A stretch of 64,000 bases of DNA from positions 20,576 through 84,575 of the forward strand of contig AWNV01000007.1 in assembly GCA_000493965.1 (NCBI GenBank). Direction: 5' to 3'. Of this stretch, positions 1-8,120 are shown piece by piece. The stretch's first letter is position 1. Every line of letters begins with the position of its first letter. This DNA is from Candidatus Aminicenans sakinawicola JGI OTU-1 (GTDB lineage: Bacteria; Acidobacteriota; Aminicenantia; Aminicenantales; Aminicenantaceae). A program made the position numbers and the translations under genes. Under the pieces are notes generated by a model. The model was given only the letters and a program-made list of their open reading frames with translations, made no database searches and was not told the origin of the DNA.

Positions 1-81
1 AAGAATTGTGCACAGCGTGTGACAGAAATGTTGAATTTTTTGGGATAACTTTGGTTTTTAAAGAATAATGGAGACAGCTTC

Positions 82-1785
82 ATGAAAGAGTCAACAGCAC
101 CTTCCAATTTTATACGCGATATAATTGAGAAAGACATAAAAAACAATAAGAATGATGGCCGGGTTCATACAAGGTTTCCGCCGGAACCTAACGGTTATCT
201 GCATATTGGACATGCCAAATCTATCTGCCTGAATTTTGGTTTTGCCGCTGAACACGGCGGCCTTTGTAATCTGCGCTTCGATGATACCAATCCCAGTAAA
301 GAAGAGGCCGAATATGTTGAATCTATAATGGAAGATGTCGGATGGCTCGGGTTCGATTGGGATGATAGGTTATATTATGCCTCTGACTATTATGAACAGC
401 TCTATGATTATGCTGTTCAGCTGATCGAAGCCGGTAATGCATATGTCTGCAGTTTGAGTCCTGATGAAATCAGGCAATACCGGGGGACTCTGACTCGGCC
501 AGGTAAAGACAGTCCGTATCGTACGCGGCCAATTGAGGAGAATCTGGATATGTTCATGCGCATGAAGGCAGGTGAATTTAAAGACGGCTCTCATGTGCTT
601 CGGGCCAAAATCGATATGGCTTCTCCGAATTTGAATATGCGTGATCCGGTGATCTACCGCATTTTGAGGGCAACGCATCACAGGACAGGTGACAGATGGT
701 GCATTTACCCGATGTATGATTTTGCCCACTGCCTTTCAGACTCCATCGAAGGGATTACGCATTCTATTTGTACTCTGGAATTTGAAGACCATCGACCGCT
801 GTACGACTGGTTCCTCGATAAATTGGGAGTTTTTCACCCGCAGCAGATCGAATTTGCCCGCCTCAATCTGACATATTCTGTTATAAGCAAGAGAAAACTT
901 TTAGAGCTGGTCAAATTAGGTTATGTGACAGGATGGGATGACCCCAGGATGCCCACTTTAGCAGGCATGCGTAGGCGAGGATATATGCCGGGTGCGATCA
1001 GGGATTTCTGTGAGAGAATTGGGGTGGCGAAAAGGGAAAGCTATGTTGATATTGCACTGCTCGAACACTGTCTCCGTGAAGAACTCAACAAGCGGGCCCC
1101 GCGTGTAATGGCAGTTTTACGTCCGCTGCGCGTTGTTATTGACAATTATCCGGAAGACAAGGTGGAGGAGCTGGATGCTGAGAATAACCCTGAGGATCCC
1201 GGTATGGGCACGCGGAAGATCCCTTTTTCTCGAGCACTCTATATTGAAAAGGATGATTTTCGTGAGGATCCCCCGAAAAAATTTTTCCGCCTCTCCCCAG
1301 GGAGAGAAATACGTCTGAAACATGCTTATTATATTAAGTGTACGGGAGTTGTAAAAGACGAAAAAAGCGGGGAGGTTGTTGAACTCCACTGTACCTATGA
1401 TCCTGAAACGCGTGGGGGGTGGTCCAAGGACGGCCGAATGGTCAAAGGAACATCCCATTGGGTTTCTGCAGCCCATTCCTTAGAAGCCGAGGTCCGCTTA
1501 TACAATTATCTTTTCACAAAAGAGAAGCCGGAGGAAGAAGGGAATGGCGGTGATTTTAAAACCTGGCTAAATCCTGATTCACTGGAGACTCTAACCTCAT
1601 GCAGAGTTGAACCCAGTCTTGCAGGTGCGAAACCTGGAAGTTTTTACCAGTTTCTCAGGAAGGGTTATTTCTGTGTGGATTCCGTTAATTCTTCCAATAA
1701 GGCACTTGTGTTTAACCGCACGGTAACTCTTCGCGATACTTGGGCCAAGATTGAGAAAGCTCAGAAGAATAGGGGCAGTAGATAG
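82..1785 (+). CDS. glnS: Glutaminyl-tRNA synthetase
   Basis: Cytoplasmic class Ic aminoacyl-tRNA synthetase that charges tRNA-Gln with glutamine. The 567-residue product has the usual bacterial GlnRS length. The class I signature HIGH is at residues 41-44, in PPEPNGYLHIGHAKS, and the KMSKS-type loop reads VISKRK at 267-272. The C-terminal half carries the anticodon-binding beta-barrel region. The ATG at 82 is preceded by a GGAG about 8 nt upstream. It stands alone at the left edge; the stretch after it is AT-rich and unlike it in composition, so it marks the edge of an accessory island. Having GlnRS implies direct glutaminylation rather than relying only on the GatCAB route. Confidence 0.97.
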   Translation: MKESTAPSNFIRDIIEKDIKNNKNDGRVHTRFPPEPNGYLHIGHAKSICLNFGFAAEHGGLCNLRFDDTNPSKEEAEYVESIMEDVGWLGFDWDDRLYYASDYYEQLYDYAVQLIEAGNAYVCSLSPDEIRQYRGTLTRPGKDSPYRTRPIEENLDMFMRMKAGEFKDGSHVLRAKIDMASPNLNMRDPVIYRILRATHHRTGDRWCIYPMYDFAHCLSDSIEGITHSICTLEFEDHRPLYDWFLDKLGVFHPQQIEFARLNLTYSVISKRKLLELVKLGYVTGWDDPRMPTLAGMRRRGYMPGAIRDFCERIGVAKRESYVDIALLEHCLREELNKRAPRVMAVLRPLRVVIDNYPEDKVEELDAENNPEDPGMGTRKIPFSRALYIEKDDFREDPPKKFFRLSPGREIRLKHAYYIKCTGVVKDEKSGEVVELHCTYDPETRGGWSKDGRMVKGTSHWVSAAHSLEAEVRLYNYLFTKEKPEEEGNGGDFKTWLNPDSLETLTSCRVEPSLAGAKPGSFYQFLRKGYFCVDSVNSSNKALVFNRTVTLRDTWAKIEKAQKNRGSR

Positions 1786-1990
1786 GTTGAAAAGAAGTTT
1801 TATATACAATCTTCAAAATGAAAAATTTGCCTAAAGAGTGAGAAAGTTTTATGAAAATAAGTGCAAAACGACTTATATAAATTTGAATACGTCATCGGGT
1901 AAGAGTTTTAACGATTTTACCCTGGAAAAAGTGCTTCGCATATAGTCTTTATAAATAATAAAAGAAAAACATAAAAAACAATACACATAT

Positions 1991-2040
1991 GGACTTCAAA
2001 ATCTAAAGATTTTTCAGTCCAAAGAGTCTCTTCAGGACTC
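1991..2040. other. Two adjacent hairpins downstream of glnS
   Basis: The first hairpin has outer arms GGACT (1991-1995) and AGTCC (2016-2020), and inner arms AAAATC (1998-2003) and GATTTT (2008-2013), with a symmetric tc/tc internal loop. A second hairpin, GAGTC (2024-2028) with GACTC (2036-2040), follows at once. A further GGGTAA/TTACCC pair lies at 1897-1922. No long T-run follows, so this is not a classical terminator. It could be a structured RNA element or a recombination site at the island edge. The rest of 1786-2087 shows nothing recognisable. Confidence 0.4.
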
Positions 2041-2105
2041 AAAATAATTTAAAGAAAAAAATAAAGAAGAATGATAGGAGAGAAAGAATGAAGAAAGTTT
2101 AAAAT

Positions 2106-2246
2106 TTGTCAACTCCAGAAGATATCAAGACTTATGTTGCTCGTATCAGGAGGGAGCAAAATTTTAGTGGTAGAGCTGAAAATCGTCTCAGATATTATAA
2201 AAGAAAGTATGGAGCACCAGAATTTCTTCAAGACTTGAATATGTAA
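2106..2246 (+). CDS. Small 46-residue protein with TTG start, or truncated gene
   Basis: A TTG at 2106 opens a 46-codon frame ending at TAA 2244-2246. The product is basic and charged (STPEDIKTYVARIRREQ... RAENRLRYYKRKYG...) and looks protein-like rather than random. In the same frame an ATG with a good ribosome site (AGGAG) lies at 2088 but meets a TAA after four codons (MKKV, then stop at 2100-2102). The gene may therefore have been broken by a nonsense change near its start, or it may use the TTG. It ends 43 nt before the TIR gene and could be the first member of that operon. No family is recognised. Confidence 0.4.
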   Translation: MSTPEDIKTYVARIRREQNFSGRAENRLRYYKRKYGAPEFLQDLNM

Positions 2247-2255
2247 TAAGATAGG

Positions 2256-2272
2256 CCTATATTTTATATAGG
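2256..2272. promoter_or_regulatory. Palindrome upstream of TIR gene
   Basis: Perfect inverted repeat CCTATAT-ttt-ATATAGG, 17 nt before the TIR start at 2289. It could be an operator, or a small hairpin in the leader controlling access to the start. No regulator for it is identified in the window. Confidence 0.35.
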
Positions 2273-2288
2273 TATTAGAGAAATTTGT

Positions 2289-2888
2289 ATGAATAAAATG
2301 AATATATTTATCAGCCACAATAAAAAAGATAAGGATATTGCTAGGGAAATCGCACTTTTTCTTGTAGCCGAAAATATTAATGTGTGGTTCGATGAATGGG
2401 AAATATCGGCGGGAGATTCGATCATCGAGGAAATAGAAGCAGGGCTTATGAGGGCGTCACATTTTATCATTATTTGGTCAAAAAATGCTTCCTCGTCCAA
2501 TTGGGTGAGAAAAGAACTCGCTACTATATTAAAGAAGGCGATTGAAACAAAGGTTCCTAAAGTAATTCCTATAATTTTGGATGATACGTCTTTGCCGAGT
2601 TTAATAAATGATTTAAAATACATTCGTTACCACGATGGTGATGAAAATGATCGGAACGAGATAATAAAGAATATTACAGGGCACGCGCCTTCATTAAATT
2701 TAATCAAAGCAATTGTTAAAAAATATCATGAAGTTATACACGACCCCAATGATCCCTTAGGTGTAGCAGTATGTCCTAAGTGTGGTTCTCCCGAATTAAA
2801 AAAAGGGATGTATACAGATTACGATAGAGATGAAAACTATTATATAGTTGAATGCACAAAATGTAATTATATGGATTGGACGCAATAA
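2289..2888 (+). CDS. TIR-domain protein with C-terminal zinc ribbon
   Basis: 199 residues. The N-terminal ~115 residues form a TIR fold: box 1 reads IFISHNKKDKDIA (6-18), followed by VWFDEWEISAGDSI (32-45). The S-x-W-x-x-x-E segment NWVRKE puts a glutamate (E76) where TIR NAD-consuming enzymes carry the catalytic Glu. The C-terminus holds two CxxC pairs (C162/C165 and C189/C192), a probable zinc ribbon. TIR proteins of this soluble kind act in bacterial antiviral systems as NAD-cleaving or signal-making effectors; that role is inferred here. The stop codon is one base before the ATG of the next gene, so the two are translationally coupled. An alternative start is M4 (2298). AT-rich, like the island around it. 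Confidence 0.85.
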   Translation: MNKMNIFISHNKKDKDIAREIALFLVAENINVWFDEWEISAGDSIIEEIEAGLMRASHFIIIWSKNASSSNWVRKELATILKKAIETKVPKVIPIILDDTSLPSLINDLKYIRYHDGDENDRNEIIKNITGHAPSLNLIKAIVKKYHEVIHDPNDPLGVAVCPKCGSPELKKGMYTDYDRDENYYIVECTKCNYMDWTQ

Positions 2889-2889
2889 A

Positions 2890-3960
2890 ATGTCTTTATC
2901 GTCAATTAAAGAAATTGAACAATTTAAAACACTTGTTGAGCAACTCGATGCATGCTGCGAATTTATCGAGCAGGATACGATAACAAAAAATAGAATAAGC
3001 ACTATTTTATTAGATAACATTTCAGAGATATTGCTTCAGCGGTGTTGTCAGCCATTATTTGAGTGGGATAATTTTACTAAATGGATTATCCCGCAGAAAT
3101 TTACTGTGTCTAAAAAACTAAAGGTTTCAAAATATTTCGATGAAAAGATTAGAGTCATTGAATCCAAGAATGACATCCCACAGAAGATAAGCCAGATTCT
3201 TAGTATAGGTCATAAATACCGAAATGACATATATCATAGAGATAAACATAATGAAAATACAATAGGAGTTATAACTAAGATCTTTTTTATTTCGGTGTGT
3301 GACTTTTTTGCAAAAGTGGGTGGTGGTTTTGCAGGGCTTACAATAGGTGGATACAATAAGTCTGTTGATTGGCTGGAAAATTATGGGCTTAATAAATCAC
3401 TTATCAATTTTTCCGAGGCCTCATATATTATCGCTAATATGTTCAAAAGTAGGGTTGATTTAAAAATATCAGTCGCGGCAGAAATTTTAACTAAAGATAT
3501 TCTTAAGCGGATTGACGATATAAAACAGTTAGTAAATAAAGAATTGCCATGGAAGTCCCCTGAGCAAATTAATCCAACAATTAAATGGTTTGAGTTTAAA
3601 GAAAAATACCCAGAGATAGAAGATCAATTGTCCGAGAATTATAGAAAATACTGTTATAAAATAAGTAAAGGGGAGGCCATAGATATCACACCTGAAAAAT
3701 TCAAGGAATTAGAAGAAAAATTTCGTCAAGGATATTATAAAAAGGTTGAAGAATATCAGCCAAAAATAAACTATTCGTTAATAGCAAGTGTTGCAGAAAA
3801 CGCGCAGGCATTAAAGGAAAATAAAAAAATTAGTAGCTTGATTTGTAAATATTATAACTTAGATAAAGTGCTATCTGAGTTAGAGAAGTATTTAGATTTA
3901 GCTGAAGCAGAATGGGATAGAGTAGTTCAACAAGAAATAGATATTCGTCGAGGAAAGTAG
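2890..3960 (+). CDS. Unknown protein with HEPN-like RNxxxH motif, partner of TIR gene
   Basis: 356 residues from the ATG at 2890, one base after the stop of the TIR gene. Starting here rather than at upstream in-frame codons avoids overlap with the TIR zinc ribbon. No named family is recognised. In a helical N-terminal region the segment GHKYRNDIYHRDKH carries R111-N112-x3-H116, the R-polar-x3-H signature of HEPN ribonucleases and HEPN-like toxins. The C-terminal half is charged and predicted helical. The tight coupling to a TIR gene suggests a two-gene system, perhaps effector plus sensor or toxin plus regulator; this is inference. HEPN domains are divergent, so the motif could be chance. 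Followed by a purine-rich tract. Confidence 0.7.
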   Translation: MSLSSIKEIEQFKTLVEQLDACCEFIEQDTITKNRISTILLDNISEILLQRCCQPLFEWDNFTKWIIPQKFTVSKKLKVSKYFDEKIRVIESKNDIPQKISQILSIGHKYRNDIYHRDKHNENTIGVITKIFFISVCDFFAKVGGGFAGLTIGGYNKSVDWLENYGLNKSLINFSEASYIIANMFKSRVDLKISVAAEILTKDILKRIDDIKQLVNKELPWKSPEQINPTIKWFEFKEKYPEIEDQLSENYRKYCYKISKGEAIDITPEKFKELEEKFRQGYYKKVEEYQPKINYSLIASVAENAQALKENKKISSLICKYYNLDKVLSELEKYLDLAEAEWDRVVQQEIDIRRGK

Positions 3961-4160
3961 AGGATTTCAGGGGAAAAGAGGGAAAAAGACAGGAAGAGAA
4001 GTGGAGAAGAGAGAGGCAATAGAAAAGAAAAGAAAGGACGATTTGAAAAAAGCGAAAGCGTAAAATTACGCTTACGCAGAGCGATCCCATAGGTAAGAGA
4101 GAGAAAAAAGAAAGATTTAAAGATGAAAAAGAAAAGAGAGCATAATGGAAGGAATAGTGG
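3960..4160. other. Purine-rich non-coding tract
   Basis: Directly after the HEPN-like gene the plus strand is almost wholly A and G for long stretches up to about 4150. This makes spurious long open frames on the minus strand, rich in Ser, Leu and Phe. No gene or clear secondary structure is seen here, and nothing further is recognisable between 4160 and 4303. Confidence 0.5.
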
Positions 4161-4303
4161 TAAATGTAATTTAAAATGTAGAGCAAATGGAATACTCCGT
4201 AAAGGTAAATGCATTTGGATAATTGTTGCCCACGATTATCCCTGTATTGCATGTTATTGAATGTAAATATGTTAGCGAAATGTTGCCAATGTCCCCATTG
4301 TGA

Positions 4304-4564
4304 GATTCTCGGGTAGATGCTACAATCTCCGCATCGCTAGGAGACTATTATTCACTCCATAGAGAGCCCGGGAGCAACAGGGAGAAAGGGAGTATCGTAC
4401 TAATAGCAGGGCTAGGGGGTGTGGGTAGGTTACAGGCTCTATTGAGATCGGGCTGTGGCAATAGGAAGAGAAGCTTGCAGGCTGTATTCAATAATATGTT
4501 TGAGGGAGGGATGGTACCCGAGAGATTTACGTACACACACATGACCGAATGCTTGGACTGGTAA
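4304..4564 (+). pseudogene. Possible ThiF/E1-like fragment, decayed
   Basis: An open frame of about 86 codons with no proper N-terminal start reads ...REKGSIVLIAGLGGVGRLQ (4379-4435) then ALLRSGCG. This matches the pattern of the nucleotide-binding loop of the ThiF/MoeB/TcdA (E1-like) family: s-x-V-L-I-A-G-L-G-G-V-G followed by L-x-R-S-G-x-G. The downstream Asp and the N-x-N-R-Q segment expected in that family are not clearly present, and the frame ends at 4562-4564. Best read as a remnant of an adenylating enzyme gene. ThiF-like proteins occur in several bacterial conjugation-based defence operons, which would fit the island. The match is short and uncertain. The stretch 4565-4988 shows no gene. 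Confidence 0.35.
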
Positions 4565-4988
4565 AAAAATATGCCGTTACAAATGTTTGAAAGACTCGGG
4601 TTCACAGGTGGTGCAATTCACCAGTTATAAAGACAGAGAAACATTACTCAGAATAATGGTACTTACCCGAGAAAGTCATCGACAAAGAGTTGTTCGGGTA
4701 GTAAAAGGATTTTCTTAAAATACAAGATACTGGCTATACGTTATACTTTTAGCTTTACTCCAAAAACGCATTAAGGTATAATAAATTAATTGACGTTATG
4801 GCAAAAGAGTAGCAAATCTTTTATTTAGATGTTGAAGACTGCTAAAGGGAATTCACTTTTAAGCGGATGTTTGATATGTTTATATGGAAGATAGATAGTG
4901 CAAGGTAAAGGGGTAAGCTATCATTCACAATTGTGTTTGCTATAGAAGGTCAAATTTTATATATTTATCAACCGTTAGGTAAATCACT

Positions 4989-6107
4989 ATGAAAAACATA
5001 ATTCAGTTATTTGAAGCTAAAGTGAGTGACGCTAGAAATTTTGACCAGATGATTGGATTCTTATCGTGGATACCTTATCTGCACGAGCATAGATATTTTC
5101 ATATACAATACTTGTACTTTAAGGGCGATATTTATAAATATTTTGTAGAGTTATGCGACTATAAAAGAAATTTAAAGTTATTAAATGCGGATATAGGTGG
5201 ATTCAGATTTGAATTTACTAAAAATAGTAGTTCATATAGCTGTGCTTTTTTTATCAAAGAGACTCAGGTTGAGAATTTATTTTCTTTAAACTCTATCACT
5301 TATCCGTTTATATGGAATACGTTAATTGAAAGGATTGTAAGGAGACGATATCCAGATTTGGTTCTCCTATATTGGAAACAAAGCGAGCTTAAAGATGCAT
5401 TATTTTTGTTAGAACAGAGATTAATCAGAAAATATGATTTAGTGGTCAAAGAATTATCAATTAAGGAGAAAAGAGAGAGTAAATGGGAACGAGAATATTA
5501 TCCTGTGTATGATTCCGATAGAAAATGGACTAGTAAATCATTAAAACAAGTTTTTGATGAAGCTACAGAAAGAGGACAGTGGTTTAAGAAGGTAAGATTT
5601 TATTTTTTTAGTAAAGATGAGGAGTCGAAGGTTGTACCAATGGCTAGTTGTACTATTACAAAGTATGGTCACATTTACTTCAATCATTTGTATCTTGATA
5701 TCACTTCTAATTTGTTGGCTGACTTAGAAAGTTTCCATAGAAAAAGAATACATCTGTTTCAGAACAAAGGTCTTAAAGAGAGAAATTATGTTCCTTCGTC
5801 ACCCTTAAGTATTGAATATGATATTGACATTTTTAAAGACAAGGAAAATCTGAGTGCCTTCTCAACAATACTAAGGAAGTATCCAAACTCCACAAAGGCT
5901 GTATTTCATACTAATCCTTATTTTCATGTCAGTGTAGCAGATTATAAGGACGGTTCTTCCTTTGATATTTGGGTTCTAAGTTTAAATAGAATTTTAATAA
6001 TTCCTCAGATTAAAACTTCTGTTGAGGGATTGGAGAGGCTTGTATCTTATATTTTTGATAAATTTGAAGAAGGGCAAATAAAAGAGTATCAATTAGATGA
6101 CAAATAA
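4989..6107 (+). CDS. Unknown protein, first gene of coupled pair
   Basis: 372 residues, soluble, rich in Tyr, Phe, Lys and Glu, with no signal peptide or membrane segment and no motif I recognise. It has a central charged helical stretch (about 150-200) and a C-terminal part with alternating hydrophobic strands. The ATG at 4989 is the first in frame; no strong ribosome site is visible. Its last codons lie in a perfect 26-bp tandem duplication (6075-6126), and the next gene starts 16 nt after its stop. The conserved pair arrangement and its place beside a TIR gene make an accessory or defence role plausible, but no function can be read from the sequence. Confidence 0.75.
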   Translation: MKNIIQLFEAKVSDARNFDQMIGFLSWIPYLHEHRYFHIQYLYFKGDIYKYFVELCDYKRNLKLLNADIGGFRFEFTKNSSSYSCAFFIKETQVENLFSLNSITYPFIWNTLIERIVRRRYPDLVLLYWKQSELKDALFLLEQRLIRKYDLVVKELSIKEKRESKWEREYYPVYDSDRKWTSKSLKQVFDEATERGQWFKKVRFYFFSKDEESKVVPMASCTITKYGHIYFNHLYLDITSNLLADLESFHRKRIHLFQNKGLKERNYVPSSPLSIEYDIDIFKDKENLSAFSTILRKYPNSTKAVFHTNPYFHVSVADYKDGSSFDIWVLSLNRILIIPQIKTSVEGLERLVSYIFDKFEEGQIKEYQLDDK

Positions 6108-6126
6108 AAGAGTATCAATTAGATGA
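6075..6126 (+). repeat. 26-bp perfect tandem duplication at gene junction
   Basis: Two identical 26-bp units, 6075-6100 and 6101-6126, each starting CAAATAAAAGAG and ending TTAGATGA. The first encodes the C-terminus of the upstream gene and the second contains its stop and the ATG (6123) of the downstream gene. Removing one unit would make the upstream gene end ...QLDE-stop, overlapping the downstream ATG by 8 nt. The duplication therefore appears to have separated two genes that once overlapped. Confidence 0.9.
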
Positions 6127-7190
6127 ATAGAATTTCTATAAGAGAAATAAAAGACAGAAATGATGATTATGAAAATACTATCAATGCATTATTGTGCTTC
6201 ATATCTCTAACGACTTGGGAAGGCAATCAGAGAAGACCAAATAGTTATTATTCATTTGGAAGGAGAATGACAACAAGTGCTTCAAATGTCATCTCTCCAA
6301 ATCAAGATATAACACCAGATACTGTAATTCAGATTTTAGATGATTTGGGATTTATTGTTGAGGCAAAGATTAGCTTGCCTGCTGATGAAAATCACTGGGG
6401 TGGAATTTTAAACCAAATAAAAAAATATGATGATGATTTAACAGGATGGTGGAAACAAGATGAGCATATAAACAATCATAACGTGATTTTATTACTGCAT
6501 ATGTCTAGGAGTGTAAGCTTTAAAAAATATAGGGATGTCCTAATAGAAAATGGCGATTACGAGTCTAGTGATAGTGTGTGGGGAATCGAATTTGTTTTAT
6601 CTAGACAAAGGCAAGAATATATTCTTTTCCGAACTTGTTGGGAAGCTAACAATATGTATAACTGTAATCTCTCTAACAGACTAGAAATTGGCGTAAATCT
6701 CCCTATTGAAGCGGTTAAATTTTCCTACGGGAATATAAAATTCTACGACAGCAAACCTGAACCTGAATATTTATTGAGTATCATTTGGCAGGATATTTTA
6801 ACTCCCTGGAAAAGAGAGGTTGAGTTTAATAAGCAATTGAACTGTTATCTAATAGAAACTGATATACAGACTATAACTAATGAATTACAGAAGAGTTATG
6901 GGTCGATTGCTCTTCAGAGAAGTTGTAATATAGACAGAAATGATGAAAGGGAGATTGAGTATCCAAAAGGTTCTTGGGTAAAAGAAGCTCTTGAGATTTT
7001 AATTAAACTAGGTTTTGCCTCAAAAGATAGTGAAGATAATTACACGATATTTTTCCGTGAGTTGAGATTACGTAGAGATAAAGATTTGGTAGATTATTTT
7101 TCTAAACATCGAGCAAAAAAAGAAGAAGAGGAAGAGGATTTACAAAGAAGGTTATTTGAAGATGATAGAGTGGATACTGAAGCAACCTAG
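6123..7190 (+). CDS. Unknown protein with PD-(D/E)xK-like core
   Basis: 355 residues, soluble. Residues 64-86 read TPDTVIQ...VEAKISLP: a P65-D66 and an E80-A81-K82 on adjacent predicted strands, followed by a segment with Q98, KYDDDLTGW and a hydrophobic strand NVILLLHMSRS. This arrangement resembles restriction-endonuclease-like (PD-(D/E)xK) folds, so a nuclease role is possible; I cannot name a family. The C-terminal ~70 residues look like a small helical, possibly winged-helix, domain (SWVKEALEILIKLGFASKD) and an acidic/basic tail. The start ATG lies in the second unit of a 26-bp duplication. Probably co-transcribed with the gene before it. Confidence 0.75.
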   Translation: MNRISIREIKDRNDDYENTINALLCFISLTTWEGNQRRPNSYYSFGRRMTTSASNVISPNQDITPDTVIQILDDLGFIVEAKISLPADENHWGGILNQIKKYDDDLTGWWKQDEHINNHNVILLLHMSRSVSFKKYRDVLIENGDYESSDSVWGIEFVLSRQRQEYILFRTCWEANNMYNCNLSNRLEIGVNLPIEAVKFSYGNIKFYDSKPEPEYLLSIIWQDILTPWKREVEFNKQLNCYLIETDIQTITNELQKSYGSIALQRSCNIDRNDEREIEYPKGSWVKEALEILIKLGFASKDSEDNYTIFFRELRLRRDKDLVDYFSKHRAKKEEEEEDLQRRLFEDDRVDTEAT

Positions 7191-7256
7191 AATCTTGAAA
7201 GGACAAAAAAGGCATTTTTCATAATATTTATCAAAGAGCATTTTTGAAGTTCTGCG

Positions 7257-7325
7257 GGGGCGAGTGGAAGCCAAGCCTGCTTGACTTCCCGGGATTGATA
7301 TGACAGCCTAGCTGGAAAACTATCA
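7257..7325 (+). repeat. Island intergenic structured repeat, copy 1
   Basis: Contains a strong hairpin, GGAAGcCAAGC (7266-7276) with GCTTGaCTTCC (7279-7289), then CCGG and a second small hairpin around CAGCCTAGCTG (7304-7314). Shares the order GCGA-GTGGAAG hairpin-CTTCCCG-...CAGCxTAGCTG-AAAA with copy 3. Lies between two island genes. The rest of 7191-7478 shows only the ribosome site of the next gene. Confidence 0.6.
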
Positions 7326-7478
7326 GTATAAACTCTGAGAAAAAGTAGTATTCAGCATATAATGTCTGCTTTCCTCTATGTGATCACAAGGATAGGAAAA
7401 AGAAGAAATAATATTTATTGATCTCTGTCGGAGAAAGTGATAACAATTGTAAATGAGTTTATAAAAAGGGAGGGGTAA

Positions 7479-8096
7479 ATGGAATTAAAAAAATTTTTAA
7501 TTTTTTGTATTTTAATCTTTTCTATTATTTTTATTTCAGAAGCCAATGCTGAAAAGAAAACTGTATTAGAGGAGGATGGAACTGATTGGATAGCTGGATC
7601 TGATTCATGGAAGATAGGTTATGTTGGTGGATTTATTGCTGGAGCAATGATTGTACGGGATGAATTTTATATTTTTGAGAATAAGCTTAAAAGCGAAAGA
7701 GATAAAGCAATTTATAATAAAAGTCTAAATGAAATAGCTCTTGTTAAAATTACTGTTGGTCAAATTATGGATGGAATAAGTGGTTTTTACAATGATTTTA
7801 GCAATCGTAGAATTAAAATAGTTGATGCTATTTATGTCGTAAAAATGCAGATTGAAGGGGATGACCCCGAATTAATTGATTCACAAATCAGATATTTAAA
7901 AATGCAACCAATAGATATAGAAATAAAAAAGAAGTGTTGGAAAAAATTTGTATTTACCGAAAAAAAGGGAAACAAGGTTACATATAAAGAGATAAAAAAT
8001 GGGGATTTTAGCTTTGAAGATTTACTAAGAGCGGGGATATTTATAGACGCAAGTAATAATTTACACATTTTATTTTGCTATGGGATATATAAATAA
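7479..8096 (+). CDS. Secreted hypothetical protein, Rap1a/Tai-like layout
   Basis: 205 residues with an N-terminal signal peptide (KKFLIFCILIFSIIFISEANA, cleavage near residue 24), so exported. The mature part has W-K-I-G-Y-V-G-G-F-I-A-G followed later by ITVGQIMDGISGFYNDFSNR and a helix DAIYVVKMQ. This order of a Gly-rich helix, a VT/ITxGQ segment and a terminal helix resembles small Rap1a/Tai-type secreted proteins; the match is by eye and weak. A strong GGGAGGGG ribosome site precedes the ATG. Flanked on both sides by copies of the structured intergenic repeat, so it may be a cassette-like unit. Confidence 0.75.
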   Translation: MELKKFLIFCILIFSIIFISEANAEKKTVLEEDGTDWIAGSDSWKIGYVGGFIAGAMIVRDEFYIFENKLKSERDKAIYNKSLNEIALVKITVGQIMDGISGFYNDFSNRRIKIVDAIYVVKMQIEGDDPELIDSQIRYLKMQPIDIEIKKKCWKKFVFTEKKGNKVTYKEIKNGDFSFEDLLRAGIFIDASNNLHILFCYGIYK

Positions 8097-8120
8097 ACCC
8101 TAAAAAGATATGTGAATATT

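Noticed and set aside
3830..4252. Minus-strand frames of 95-140 residues over the purine tract
   Set aside because: They are Ser/Leu/Phe-rich translations of the purine-rich stretch, with no motif and no ribosome site.
4348..4605. 85-residue minus-strand frame
   Set aside because: Antisense to the ThiF-like remnant frame; no protein-like features of its own.
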